Numbered from the stretch's first letter, positions 12,137 through 21,199 are shown. The stretch: DNA of 21,199 bases from an uncultured Methanobrevibacter sp. (GCF_900316895.1 NZ_ONER01000046.1:1-21199); one strand, 5' to 3'. Notes: a model not told the origin generated them from the letters alone. Numbers and translations are program-made.

Positions 12137-13069
12137 CTATATATGATAGAACATCTCTTTTATATGCAAAAAGTTCATCAATGTCTTATTTTCAAGCATT
12201 CCAGGCATTGTCAGGGCAACGATAATTCCAATAACTCCAAATACAAGACCTATACCCCAAATTATTTTCACAGCATCCTTTTCAGCAATCGGTCTTCTTA
12301 AAACCAGTCTTATAAGTGACTTGAAGCCCTGTTCAGGACGTACAAGTTTTCCCTCATCATTTAGCTGTGTCGGCTTTTGCTGCTGTCTGTTCATTACGCC
12401 TGCAGAGTAGAATTTCAAGGCTGCGTCAATGATATTCGGCATCATGATGATGAATGCAATCAGCTTTACACGACCGATGAATGCGATACAGACAATGGCT
12501 GCCCCAATAATAAGTGTACCGGTATCTCCCGGAAAGATCTTGGCAGGATATCTGTTGAAGTACAGAAATGCAATCAATGCACCAAGCATACTCATTGAAA
12601 TGATTGTTACGTCATATTTGCCCAGTATTATACATGCTATTGTAAGTGAAGCCATTGAAATGACTCCCAAACCTGATTCGATACCGTTCAAGCCTGCCAG
12701 CATGTTTGTCAAATTGGCACCGATGGACAATGCAATAGGAATGGTAATCAGATACAACAGACCTACATTAGGCGGTGCAGCCCAGATCAATGGAAGGCCT
12801 GCCAAAAAGAGAAGGAAGAATTTTTCCTTTGAGGATAGGGCAAGCAAATCATCTGCAATTCCTATGATTCCAACAAGAAGAATTACAACAAGAACAATTA
12901 CCAATGGGAATGTCAATATGTCATGCATATATATTCCGGAAAACATTCCAATGATAAATCCAAAGAGAATTCCAAATCCTCCCATTTCAGCAACAACGGG
13001 TCTCCAGGACTTGTGTATGTCTTTTCCGACAATGTCAGCAGCTTCAAGTTTGGCAATAATCCTCGGCAT
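12137..13069 (-). CDS. Glycosyltransferase family 4 (Alg7/AglH-like polyprenyl-phosphate GlcNAc-1-P transferase)
   Basis: This 310-aa polytopic membrane protein carries GT4 (GPT/MraY/WecA) motifs: GKDIHKSWRPVVAEMGG (15-31), GIADDLLAL with the Asp pair 73-74, NLTNMLAGLNGIESGLG (119-135), and FPGDTGTL (179-186). The motif style matches eukaryotic Alg7 and archaeal AglH. It probably transfers a sugar-1-phosphate from a UDP-sugar to dolichyl phosphate for glycan or pseudomurein assembly (inference). The N-terminus begins only 14 residues before the GKD motif. The first membrane helix expected in this family is absent, and a stop lies five codons upstream of the chosen ATG. It is the fourth gene of the metG operon. 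Confidence 0.88.
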   Translation of the reverse strand: MPRIIAKLEAADIVGKDIHKSWRPVVAEMGGFGILFGFIIGMFSGIYMHDILTFPLVIVLVVILLVGIIGIADDLLALSSKEKFFLLFLAGLPLIWAAPPNVGLLYLITIPIALSIGANLTNMLAGLNGIESGLGVISMASLTIACIILGKYDVTIISMSMLGALIAFLYFNRYPAKIFPGDTGTLIIGAAIVCIAFIGRVKLIAFIIMMPNIIDAALKFYSAGVMNRQQQKPTQLNDEGKLVRPEQGFKSLIRLVLRRPIAEKDAVKIIWGIGLVFGVIGIIVALTMPGMLENKTLMNFLHIKEMFYHI

Positions 13070-13106
13070 ATATCTTATTACTAATTAAAATAATTAATCA
13101 TACGGA

Positions 13107-13571
13107 TTACTTTTTATTTAGGATATAATAGACACTTCTTATGGGCATATCCAGTTTATCCGCAATTTCCTTTGCAGACCATCCCTCGCTTTTCAATCGT
13201 TTTATCTCTGAATGGTCATGTTTTCTTTTCCTGTTATCAAAATTAGCTTTGCCCTTCTTAAGCAGATAATAGACACGGTTGAGAGAAATGTCAAGCTTTT
13301 GTGAAATCTGCCTTGCAGTCATTCCTTCATTTGAAAGCTTCACCACATAAAACTCGATTCCATTGCTTTTAGACTTAGCACCCCATTCGTACTTTTTTTT
13401 AACATTAATGCCCACTTCCTTTAGGGCATCAATATAGGTTTGTGATGTTCTATCATAGACGCTGGGAGCGCAGGTTATCTCTTCAAGGTCCGGATACTCG
13501 TCAATCAAATCCACAATCATGGAAGAGGACAGCGCCTTTGTAATATGAATAGATGTGACTTTCTTATCCAT
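13107..13571 (-). CDS. Tandem helix-turn-helix protein of unknown role
   Basis: The 154-aa protein has an N-terminal alpha/beta domain (about 1-72; ITCAPSVYDRTSQTYIDAL) and two successive resolvase-type HTH units. The first is VVKLSNEGMTARQISQKLDI SLNRVYYLL split at the turn (about 76-105). The second is SEIKRLKSEGWSAKEIADKL with PIRSVYYIL (about 121-152). The units are clear homologues, both ending (R)VYYxL. Two HTHs in one chain would suit binding to direct-repeat DNA. The N-terminal domain may be related to archaeal DUF1699-like proteins, but I am not sure. It lies 4 nt after DUF530 in the metG operon; AAGTGAT before the ATG is a plausible ribosome site. Confidence 0.75.
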   Translation of the reverse strand: MDKKVTSIHITKALSSSMIVDLIDEYPDLEEITCAPSVYDRTSQTYIDALKEVGINVKKKYEWGAKSKSNGIEFYVVKLSNEGMTARQISQKLDISLNRVYYLLKKGKANFDNRKRKHDHSEIKRLKSEGWSAKEIADKLDMPIRSVYYILNKK

Positions 13572-13575
13572 ATTA

Positions 13576-15153
13576 TCACTTCTTGATTAATTCCAGGAAC
13601 TTTTTGGATTTGTCGGTTTTCGGATTTTTAATCTGGTCGATATGCTTGATTTCCTTTTTGATTCTTGATTCATTGATGTTGAATGCATAGCTGATGGTTT
13701 CAAGGTCAATGTCTGAATTCTGATTGATTAATGCTGCACCCAATGCAACATGGTTGAATTTGAATTTTGAATTGTGCATTTCCTTTTCAAACTTGAATTT
13801 CTCATATAAAAGCAGATCCATTTTAGGAATATTGATGATTCTGATGTCCGTAAATTCCTTGAGGATTTCAATGACCTCTTCGTAGGTTGTCTGGAATACC
13901 CTTCTCTGTTCACGGTCCAGCTCAACGCGTATGTATGGAAACGGTCCCAAGTTGATTTTACGCGCATTGTTTGAGGTTGTAAAGTAATATCTGAATATGT
14001 CCCAAATGATTAATGTGTATGCGATGTTCTTGAATATATTCCTGTAGATGTTTTCCCTGACCTTGATATCCCTTTTAAGAGACCTTGTCATGTTGCAGTA
14101 CCTGTCGATATAGTTAAGGCTTCTGAATCTCTTTTCGATTTGAGCCTTTCTCCATGCCTCAATCGCATCCTGGTCATATTTGTCGATGAAATCAGGTTTT
14201 TGATTTTCAAATTCGTCAAGGATTTCATCATACTTGTTAATCCTTTTAAAATCGGTCAGATTGCGCTTCAATATGTCATCCTTAATTTCAGAGATTATCT
14301 CATCGGCATAGCCAACATAAGCCAGTGCCAGTGCTTTTCTAGCATTCTGGTCATCTATGATTGCAGGTTTTGTCTTGTTAAACCTCAGGCGCTCTATGCG
14401 CACATTGGCGCCATAGCGTTTTCTGACTTCCTCTTCATAGTTGTCAATATATTCGGAGTCCAAAGTGATAGTTTTGCGAATCAGACGGTTGTTTTCATCC
14501 TTGAATTTGATTGTAGGAGATATTGTCTTGACGACACCCCTCCTTTCCTGTTTCAGGATATTTAAAACCTGCTTGAATGATTCCCTTGAATATTGTGAGA
14601 GTTCATTCATCAGGACCATATAATTTCCGGACAGAGGCAGATATGGTATTATCTCAAGGCGATGTGTCAGTTCCCTGCTTACCTTGAATGAAAAGGATGT
14701 GCTTTTGCAGGTGCACTGACCGTCCATATCCTTAAACTCATTCATGGCATATTTCTTATAGCATGAATTGCACTTCACATATCCGAACTGCTCAAGGTTT
14801 CCAAGGGCAATCTTATGTGAGTCTATTGCTGACTTTACACGGTCTAAAATGTTCTTTTTGGCATTTGCCGATGTTATGAATATCTGGTTATGGCGACTGG
14901 TTTCCCTTATCTCATCTGCAGCCACCTCCGATACGGTTTTTGTCCCATATCTATTGACGGATACAAAAGGGGTGGTGTACCCCTGTACATCCATGTCATC
15001 CTTAAGTTTCTGCAAATGGTCTAGTCTGCTGTCTAGCTTGAAGTAAAGATCCTTGAAAACTTCAAAATCCTCAATATTCTCAAGGCTAATAGGATCATTT
15101 GAAATTTCCTCCAGGAAGGTCTCGGCCTTGTTTACTAGAGCAGACTCTTGCAT
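13576..15153 (-). CDS. DUF530-family archaeal protein with a zinc-finger-like Cys set
   Basis: The 525-aa protein appears to belong to the archaeal DUF530 family, known mainly from methanogens and of unknown function. From memory, the family also neighbours metG in related methanogens; this needs checking. Residues 128-149 contain CNSC-x15-CTC (Cys128, 131, 147, 149), which would bind Zn. The rest is mainly helical and highly charged, with INLGPFPYIRVELDREQRRV near residue 400 and an HTH-like end (LETISYAFNINESRIKKEI). No catalytic motif or membrane segment is visible. It starts 10 nt after metG. The zinc knuckle, basic surface and metG neighbour hint at an RNA- or translation-related role (inference). 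Confidence 0.8.
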   Translation of the reverse strand: MQESALVNKAETFLEEISNDPISLENIEDFEVFKDLYFKLDSRLDHLQKLKDDMDVQGYTTPFVSVNRYGTKTVSEVAADEIRETSRHNQIFITSANAKKNILDRVKSAIDSHKIALGNLEQFGYVKCNSCYKKYAMNEFKDMDGQCTCKSTSFSFKVSRELTHRLEIIPYLPLSGNYMVLMNELSQYSRESFKQVLNILKQERRGVVKTISPTIKFKDENNRLIRKTITLDSEYIDNYEEEVRKRYGANVRIERLRFNKTKPAIIDDQNARKALALAYVGYADEIISEIKDDILKRNLTDFKRINKYDEILDEFENQKPDFIDKYDQDAIEAWRKAQIEKRFRSLNYIDRYCNMTRSLKRDIKVRENIYRNIFKNIAYTLIIWDIFRYYFTTSNNARKINLGPFPYIRVELDREQRRVFQTTYEEVIEILKEFTDIRIINIPKMDLLLYEKFKFEKEMHNSKFKFNHVALGAALINQNSDIDLETISYAFNINESRIKKEIKHIDQIKNPKTDKSKKFLELIKK

Positions 15154-15163
15154 TTTAATCTAT

Positions 15164-17152
15164 CTATTGAATTCTTTCACCGACTTCAGCATTTTCATCC
15201 GGACTGAGCAATGCTCCTGATGCGCCTGTGGCCAGAATCATACCTTCGGATAGGGTTCCAAAAAGCTTTGCAGGCTGGAGATTTGCAACCACACAGACCT
15301 TTCTTCCAATCAAATCTTCAGCATCATAGAATTTGGCCAGGCCCGCAACAATCTGTCTAGGCTTTTCCTCACCCAAGTCGACCTGCAGCTTAAGCAGCTT
15401 GTCTGACTTTTCAATCTTTTCCGCTTCTTTTACTTCGCCTATCTTTATTACAAATTCATCAAATTGATCTATTGTCACTAAATCACTCATATTATCATCT
15501 TCACTGTCTTTTAAGTTTTCTTTAAGTTTTGCCTTTTGGGCTTCAATTTCCTTGTCTTCAATCTTTTTGAAAAGAGGTTTTGCCTTTCTGATTTCATGGC
15601 CTGCAGGAAGGGAAAGCTTTGCATCCTCCCATTTGTCAAGTGAACCTAAATTCATTATTTCAGCAATCCTATCGGCTTTTGATGGAAGGAAGGGTTTTAG
15701 GGTGTAAGCTAAAGTTTTAGCCAATTGATTAGATAAGTATAAACAGTTTGCCGCCTTTTGAGGATCTTCCTTTATTGCCTTCCATGGTTCTGCATCATTG
15801 AAGTATTTGTTACCCTTTTTGGCCACCTTGAATATTTCAAGAAGGGCTTCCCTGAACTCATAGTCTGCTATGTATGCGCCAGCCCTGTCAGGCAGCTCTT
15901 CGATTGCATTTCTGAATTCCTCATCTTCAGCTGTCGGATCTGCGTATTCAGGAATTTTGCTGTCGAACTGCTTTTTGGTGAATACGAATGTCCTGTGAAG
16001 GAAGTTTCCGATGACGTCGGCAAGCTCATCGTTGTTTCTTCTCTGGAAGTCATCCCATGAGAAGTCTGAATCCCTGTTGAGGGGAGCGTTTATTGTCAGG
16101 TAGTATCTGAGCAAGTCAGGCTCATAGTCCTTTACGAAATCAGCTATCCATATTACCCAGTTTTTGCTGGTTGACATCTTTTCTCCTTCAAGTGAAAGGA
16201 ATTCTCCTGCATATATCATGTCAGGCAGCTTGCATCCGTATGCCTTCAAAAGTCCCGGCCAGAATATTGAATGGTGGTAGATGATGTCCTTTCCTATGAA
16301 GTGGACAACATAATCGTTCCAGTACTCTTCCCATTTCTTTCCGGATACCTTTGACCATTGGCTTGCAGATGAGATGTATCCGAGGAATGCCTCAATCCAT
16401 ACATATAAAACCTTGCCTTTTGCCTCATCGAGAGGAACAGGTATTCCCCAGTCCATGTCACGGGTCAGAATCCAGTCGGTAAGGCCTTCATTAAGCCAGT
16501 TGGTAGCATAGTTTTTGACGTTTGCAGGCAGGTTGTCATTTGTTGAGATATATTCCTTAAGAGCATCCTCAAGCTCTGACAGCTTGAATGCATACTGGAA
16601 GGTGTCCTTTATTATAGGTGTGGTTCCGCAGGTAATGCAGTGAGGCTCGTCCAGCTCGGTCGGATTAAGTGCCTTTCCGCATTTCTCACAGTGGTCACCT
16701 CTTGCTTCGGAACCACAGACAGGACATAATCCTTCAACGTATCTGTCCGGAAGGAACTTGTTACAGTTCGGACAGTACAGCTGCTGGATGTCTTCCCTGT
16801 AGATGTATCCGTTGTCATATAATGATTTGAAGAAGTTTTGAGCCAGTTCGTAGTGGGCTTCATCTGTGGTTCTTGTAAAGTTGTCAAGGGATATGTTCAT
16901 TGACTCGACGTCCTTTACAATCATATCATGGTATCTTTTTGAAATTTCAATCGGTTTTTTCTTTTCCTTGTCTGCCTTAACTGCAATTGGAGTTCCATGT
17001 TCATCGGTTGCACAGACCATCAGCACATCATTGCCGATCATCCTGTTGTATCTTGCATAGATATCCGCAGGAAGGTATGTTGAGCGGATATGGCCCAAAT
17101 GACATGGTCCGTTTGCATAAGGAAGTGCGCATGAAATAAAAATCTTTGACAT
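15164..17152 (-). CDS. metG: Methionyl-tRNA synthetase
   Basis: This 662-aa class I aminoacyl-tRNA synthetase charges tRNA-Met with methionine. The HIGH motif is HLGH (18-21) after FISCALPYANGP, and the KMSKS motif is KMSTS (325-329). Two zinc knuckles lie in the connective peptide: CPNC/CPVC (Cys127, 130, 143, 146) and CEKC/CITC (Cys155, 158, 172, 175), as in archaeal and E. coli-type enzymes. An anticodon-binding helical domain follows (about 390-540). A C-terminal EMAP/Trbp111-like tRNA-binding domain (about 555-662; VIKIGEVKEAEKIEKSDKLL) is fused. An acidic linker separates the two. It is the first gene of a five-gene operon. A TATA-like stretch near 17203-17217 would give a short leader. 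Confidence 0.97.
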   Translation of the reverse strand: MSKIFISCALPYANGPCHLGHIRSTYLPADIYARYNRMIGNDVLMVCATDEHGTPIAVKADKEKKKPIEISKRYHDMIVKDVESMNISLDNFTRTTDEAHYELAQNFFKSLYDNGYIYREDIQQLYCPNCNKFLPDRYVEGLCPVCGSEARGDHCEKCGKALNPTELDEPHCITCGTTPIIKDTFQYAFKLSELEDALKEYISTNDNLPANVKNYATNWLNEGLTDWILTRDMDWGIPVPLDEAKGKVLYVWIEAFLGYISSASQWSKVSGKKWEEYWNDYVVHFIGKDIIYHHSIFWPGLLKAYGCKLPDMIYAGEFLSLEGEKMSTSKNWVIWIADFVKDYEPDLLRYYLTINAPLNRDSDFSWDDFQRRNNDELADVIGNFLHRTFVFTKKQFDSKIPEYADPTAEDEEFRNAIEELPDRAGAYIADYEFREALLEIFKVAKKGNKYFNDAEPWKAIKEDPQKAANCLYLSNQLAKTLAYTLKPFLPSKADRIAEIMNLGSLDKWEDAKLSLPAGHEIRKAKPLFKKIEDKEIEAQKAKLKENLKDSEDDNMSDLVTIDQFDEFVIKIGEVKEAEKIEKSDKLLKLQVDLGEEKPRQIVAGLAKFYDAEDLIGRKVCVVANLQPAKLFGTLSEGMILATGASGALLSPDENAEVGERIQ

Positions 17153-17474
17153 TTATCTAATCCCCTTATCTATTTTAAACATGATATAATTATGTTACTC
17201 CTATTTAATATAATTAATACTTTTTAAGCCATTATATGGGTATAATCAAAAAATTCCGAAAAAACAAGACACATGAAAAATCCATTAACATCAAACTCCA
17301 AATTTCAATCTAAACCTTATTTACATATTTTTCAAATTCATCCAATTTTAGTCATGGAAGGACAATTTGACTAAACTATTTAGTGGTTTCACTCTGAAAT
17401 ATTGAAAATTATTTTATATATTTATAATCATATATATTATATTATACATTTCAATTCAACTTAAAGGTGAGACG
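17153..17474. other. 322-bp divergent intergenic region between metG and the adhesin gene
   Basis: No gene is seen. It contains the metG promoter (TATA-like, 17203-17217, minus strand), a small palindrome ACTAAA-CTA-TTTAGT (17370-17384), and the adhesin promoter: A/T-only TATA candidates at 17412-17424 and 17430-17447, then AGGTGA at 17465-17470. Confidence 0.5.
17465..17470 (+). promoter_or_regulatory. Shine-Dalgarno site of the adhesin-like gene
   Basis: AGGTGA, a perfect match to the anti-SD core, lies 4 nt before the ATG at 17475. It fixes the start and shows this message has a leader. Confidence 0.75.
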
Positions 17475-20400
17475 ATGCAAGATAAAAAGAAATTTTTGTT
17501 AAGTATTCTGATTATATTATGTGTCTTAATTTCTTTATCTGCAGTTGCAGCCCAGGATTCATCGGATGCGGACATCCAAGAGTCTTCATCAGACATTTCA
17601 GACCCTGCTATTTCAGGGGTTTGTGATGACCAAGATGAACTGGGAAAAATGGCAGACAGTCCCTCTGCAACCTTAGGATATTCACATCAATATAATAATT
17701 CAGATGAAAGTTTAGAAAGTTCATCAGACTCAGACAAACTAGGAGACGGCGACATAAGTGTCTATGTTCCTACAAGTGAACCAGATACCCCGGAGATATA
17801 TGTTACTATAAATGACCCGGGGGAAATACAAGTTGAGGTCTATATAGGGGATCCGCCAAATACATACACAGTAAGCGGCAACACATTCGAGGACATTCAA
17901 AATACCATCAATAGGGCAAGTAAATATGATAAAGTTGTCATACCTGCCGGCACATATGTAGGAAACGGCACCCCCATCGTAATCAGTAACCACATTACCC
18001 TGAAGGGAGAGGGCAATCCAACTCTTGATGCACAGAGCCTGTCCCAGATACTAATAGTTACAGACGGATATGGTCATGTAACAGTGGATGGAATTACTTT
18101 CATCAACGGTAATGCTCCAGGCAGTGAAGAGTACGGCGGAGCCATTGTTTGGGGAGGTTCTAATGGAAATATAAAAAACTGTAATTTTATAAACAATCAC
18201 GCCGGCAAATATGGTGGCGCAATTGCATGCAAACACCATGATTGTGAGATTAATAACTGTAATTTCTACTACAACACCGCCAAGGAAATCGGTGCCGTCA
18301 TTGCAGCTAATTACAATTTTAAAATAAAAAATTGCAATTTCACCGGCAATTCAGCAACTGATGGATCGATAGGAGCTGCCTATCTGGGCGGAGATAATTC
18401 CATTATTGAAAATTCATATTTTGCAAATAATACAGGTGAACTTGGTGGTGCCGTTGTTATTGAGGCATCAAATGGAAAAATTTTATCCACTACTTTTGAG
18501 AATAACATCGCCGAAAGCAGCGGCGGAGCAGTTGTATTGTTTTCAGAGGGAGCAAGTATTGAAGGATGCCATTTCAATAGTAATTCCGCTAAATACGCGG
18601 CAGCAATTCAGGCAAGCAGAAACAATATCAAAATATCCGGTTGTGACTTTACCGGCAATCGTGCCAGTAAAAATGGTGGAGCCATTTATGCAAACAAAAA
18701 CAATATCGACATATCCGATTGTGACTTTACAGCTAATCGCGCCAGTGAATTTGGTGGAGCCATTATATTGTTGGGAGATAACAACAGATTATCAGATTCC
18801 TCATTTACCAATAACAGAGTTGAGGTACACGGCGGAGGGGCTGTTTACATGGACGGCACAAATCTCACCGTGATAAATTCAAATTTTGAAAACAATCATG
18901 CCAGGTATGCAGGGGCTCTTCGTTTGAGTGGAAATGATGGTAAACTGCTTGATTCCACTTTTATCAACAACAGCGCCAGCGGTTCTTGTGGTGCAGTATA
19001 TCATTACTCTAGAAACGGTGCAATTGAAAATTCCTCTTTTGTCAATAATAGTGCATATGCCGCAGGAGCTGTCCAATTGGCCGGCAACAACACCATAGTT
19101 AGAGATTCCAACTTTACAAACAATCAAGCCATTCAATATGGTGGTGCCATCTTTGCAATGAATATCGATGGTATTATTGACAACTGTAATTTTGTAAAAA
19201 ACACTGCCACAGCCCAAACAAGTTACGGCGGTGCCATATTGTGGGGTCGTGATAATATGGAATCAGACATATACCTCAATATAACAATAGTAAATTCATA
19301 TTTCAGCAACAATCATGCCACTAAGGGTCACATCTTCATTGCAAATGTCATGGGATACCCACAAAATTACACTTGTTTAATCGACAATTGCAGATTTAAT
19401 GATGATTATACCACTGAAATATCTGTCAGTTCCAACAGCGACCTCTCATTGAAATTTACAATTAAAGCATATTATAATTATCGTGACAATTCCATATGGA
19501 TAGCTGATATCAGTTGTATTGGAACTGTATACTGTTATGCCGATGGCAGATATGATTCCTGGGGTTATCCTCCTAGCTTCTCCATTCCCATAAGTTCCCA
19601 ACCGTATCTCAAAGTGGAAATCTACAACAATACCAATGATAAACTGATCAGTAATGCTAGCGTCCAAGCTGACAGCTGGGGATCTGCCACATATAGTTAC
19701 GCAAGCCTTCCGAATGGAGAATATCGCTACAGGGTTTACAATTTGGGTGACGACGTCCTGCCGGGATTATCTGAAGGAAGCTTTGAAATTCATCGCACAC
19801 CAACCAATTTAAGCATTACAGTTAGCAATGCAAACTATCCAGAAACCCCTATGGCAAACGTCACCGCAAGCTCTCCTGGAACATACACCATAGTCATTGA
19901 TGGAAACACATACAGCGTTTCATTTTCACAAGACGAAATCAACAACGGCGGAGGACAAGCAAGCAAAATGGTGAACCTGGGCATTTTGGATGCAAGCAAC
20001 GATTATGTTGCTACTGTCAGCTATGAAATGAATAACCAATATCTGGCTGCCAGCACCCAAACATCATTTAATGTATATCAGGGAGTTCCGGAAATAGACA
20101 TTGCAGGAACAGAAAGTTATTACGGCCAGGATGCAGTATTAAATTACGCCATAACCGATGGAATAGTGGTTGGCTCAGTCGTTATCAAAAGGGGCAGCCA
20201 GACCTTGGTGGAAGGCACAAACTATACTGTCACAATTTCCGGAGGTAAAATCATCATCAGCGGACTTGCGGAAGGCAACTATACCGTGAACGTGGCAACA
20301 GCCGAAAACACAAATTATAACTCAAACTCCGATGGGGCAACACTCATCGTCAAACCTTTAGTTGATTTGGGCATTGGCGTGTCCGTCAACAATCAGACCC

Positions 20401-21199
20401 CATATTATGGAGATACCGTTGCCTACACTATTACAGTCAGCAACAACGGTCCAAGTGCAGCTACAGATGCAATCATTTCATTCACAGTTCCTAACGGCAT
20501 GAACGTGAGCTCTCCGGATGCAAGTTATATGGGAAACGGAGTCTGGAACATTTCAAGAATTGCTTCCGGCAGTGAAAATACAGTGACATTATATGCTACA
20601 GCAAACAGCAAAGAGACATTGACTGCTACAGTAAGCGTTACATCCAGGGAAGATGAAAGCAATGGTGAAGACAACAGCATGGACATTTCAATCAATCCTG
20701 TTGAAATTTCAGACATTCATGTTAGCGGAAACATTGCCTTTGACGGAAACACCCTTAAGGTTGGTGACGAATTGACATGCACTATCACTGTGGCCAACAG
20801 AGGCCCATGCGATGCCCTGAACGTTACAATCACCGATGAGTTTGATTCCAGCTTATTGAACCTGATCGGAGCCACCCTTGATGGAACAATCATCAATTAT
20901 GACGAAGGCTACACCATAGATTCCATTGCAAACGGCAGTTCATGCATCATCGTCCTGACCTTTAAAGTCATCAGCAACGGCACTATTGAAAACACCTTAA
21001 AAGCCGAAAGCGACATGGTGGATCCTAACGAATCAAACAATGAAGCCCAATGCGACTCTGTCATTGCAATTCCTTCAATTGACTTAATCATTAACGCAAA
21101 CGTTGACAACTCAACTCCACATTACGCAGACACAGTCACATATACAATCACAGTCAGCAACAACGGCCCAAGCGCTGCAACCGACATTACCGTGACAGC
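17475..21199 (+). CDS. Adhesin-like surface protein, beta-helix plus Ig-like and DUF11 repeats, partial (runs off the right edge)
   Basis: The frame is open for 1241 codons with no stop. Residues 1-24 are a signal peptide (KKKFLLS-type start, hydrophobic core, cleavage near AVAAQ). Residues about 25-95 are a Ser/Asp-rich linker. FEDIQNTINRA near 138 starts the right-handed beta-helix. About 16 rungs of the form xxCNFxNNxAxxxGGAI follow (about 200-640), several with stacked Asn and Cys. Carboxypeptidase-regulatory or Ig-like modules span about 700-960. Three DUF11 modules begin near 963, 1077 and 1201, the last cut by the window edge. Such proteins are abundant in Methanobrevibacter and are thought to bind host or microbial surfaces. 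The cell-wall anchor domain is not visible because the 3' end is missing. Confidence 0.93.
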   Translation, partial: MQDKKKFLLSILIILCVLISLSAVAAQDSSDADIQESSSDISDPAISGVCDDQDELGKMADSPSATLGYSHQYNNSDESLESSSDSDKLGDGDISVYVPTSEPDTPEIYVTINDPGEIQVEVYIGDPPNTYTVSGNTFEDIQNTINRASKYDKVVIPAGTYVGNGTPIVISNHITLKGEGNPTLDAQSLSQILIVTDGYGHVTVDGITFINGNAPGSEEYGGAIVWGGSNGNIKNCNFINNHAGKYGGAIACKHHDCEINNCNFYYNTAKEIGAVIAANYNFKIKNCNFTGNSATDGSIGAAYLGGDNSIIENSYFANNTGELGGAVVIEASNGKILSTTFENNIAESSGGAVVLFSEGASIEGCHFNSNSAKYAAAIQASRNNIKISGCDFTGNRASKNGGAIYANKNNIDISDCDFTANRASEFGGAIILLGDNNRLSDSSFTNNRVEVHGGGAVYMDGTNLTVINSNFENNHARYAGALRLSGNDGKLLDSTFINNSASGSCGAVYHYSRNGAIENSSFVNNSAYAAGAVQLAGNNTIVRDSNFTNNQAIQYGGAIFAMNIDGIIDNCNFVKNTATAQTSYGGAILWGRDNMESDIYLNITIVNSYFSNNHATKGHIFIANVMGYPQNYTCLIDNCRFNDDYTTEISVSSNSDLSLKFTIKAYYNYRDNSIWIADISCIGTVYCYADGRYDSWGYPPSFSIPISSQPYLKVEIYNNTNDKLISNASVQADSWGSATYSYASLPNGEYRYRVYNLGDDVLPGLSEGSFEIHRTPTNLSITVSNANYPETPMANVTASSPGTYTIVIDGNTYSVSFSQDEINNGGGQASKMVNLGILDASNDYVATVSYEMNNQYLAASTQTSFNVYQGVPEIDIAGTESYYGQDAVLNYAITDGIVVGSVVIKRGSQTLVEGTNYTVTISGGKIIISGLAEGNYTVNVATAENTNYNSNSDGATLIVKPLVDLGIGVSVNNQTPYYGDTVAYTITVSNNGPSAATDAIISFTVPNGMNVSSPDASYMGNGVWNISRIASGSENTVTLYATANSKETLTATVSVTSREDESNGEDNSMDISINPVEISDIHVSGNIAFDGNTLKVGDELTCTITVANRGPCDALNVTITDEFDSSLLNLIGATLDGTIINYDEGYTIDSIANGSSCIIVLTFKVISNGTIENTLKAESDMVDPNESNNEAQCDSVIAIPSIDLIINANVDNSTPHYADTVTYTITVSNNGPSAATDITVT
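18621..18776 (+). repeat. Tandem duplication of a 78-bp beta-helix rung in the adhesin
   Basis: Two consecutive 26-codon units (18621-18698 and 18699-18776) both begin AACAATATC. They match at roughly 85% over the first 66 bases, more than other rungs match each other. They encode NNIKISGCDFTGNRASKNGG and NNIDISDCDFTANRASEFGG. Confidence 0.75.

Noticed and set aside
12429..13088. 219-codon open frame on the plus strand
   Set aside because: It lies wholly opposite the well-supported GT4 gene, and its composition (Pro/Ile/Met rich) is that expected from the antisense of a membrane protein.
17739..19667. Several minus-strand open frames across the adhesin gene
   Set aside because: They mirror the repetitive beta-helix coding strand and have no start signals. 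The plus frame is open for 1241 codons with a signal peptide and SD site.
1..21199. tRNA, rRNA or a tRNA-based attachment site
   Set aside because: No cloverleaf-like GC-rich segment with T-loop sequence was noticed on either strand. A covariance-model scan would settle it.

Overview
This window comes from a methanogenic archaeon of the order Methanobacteriales, most likely Methanobrevibacter or a close relative. The DNA is AT-rich. The enzymes are archaeal in type: a MetRS with two zinc knuckles, an archaeal riboflavin-pathway reductase, an Alg7/AglH-like GlcNAc-1-phosphate transferase and a DUF530 protein. TATA boxes sit about 25-30 nt before many start codons, which predicts leaderless mRNAs. 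The right end holds a giant adhesin-like protein with beta-helix and DUF11 modules, typical of gut methanogens. Genus assignment is inference; no rRNA or tRNA gene is visible.

Left part (1-4673) is accessory DNA. It holds a TnpB (IS200/IS605 type) running off the left edge with an in-frame tandem 45-bp duplication, an isolated hairpin, a complete tyrosine recombinase, and a secreted/membrane-anchored protein of unknown function. The recombinase and the membrane protein lie between two diverged copies of a 45-bp sequence (37/45 identical). To their right is a 900-bp gene-free AT-rich stretch with iterated TACTACTTTCYGTA-type motifs in both orientations, then a decayed reading frame. This may be a small integrated element or its remnant.

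Middle part (4674-11478) holds short transcription units: a MntP-type manganese exporter, an old-yellow-enzyme-like flavoprotein with an altered active site and a C-terminal Cys cluster, an unknown 146-aa protein, a flavodoxin-marR-MATE operon with a 29-bp operator-like palindrome over its promoter, a small coiled-coil protein, and a flavoredoxin-like protein divergent from a PAP2-like membrane protein across only 32 bp.

Right part (11457-17152, minus strand) is a tight five-gene housekeeping operon: metG, DUF530, a tandem-HTH protein, an Alg7/AglH-like transferase that seems to lack its first membrane helix, and the archaeal riboflavin reductase. After a 322-bp intergenic region the adhesin-like gene (17475 onward) continues past the right edge. 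First genes of units mostly look leaderless, while mobile genes, operon-internal genes and the adhesin carry Shine-Dalgarno sites.
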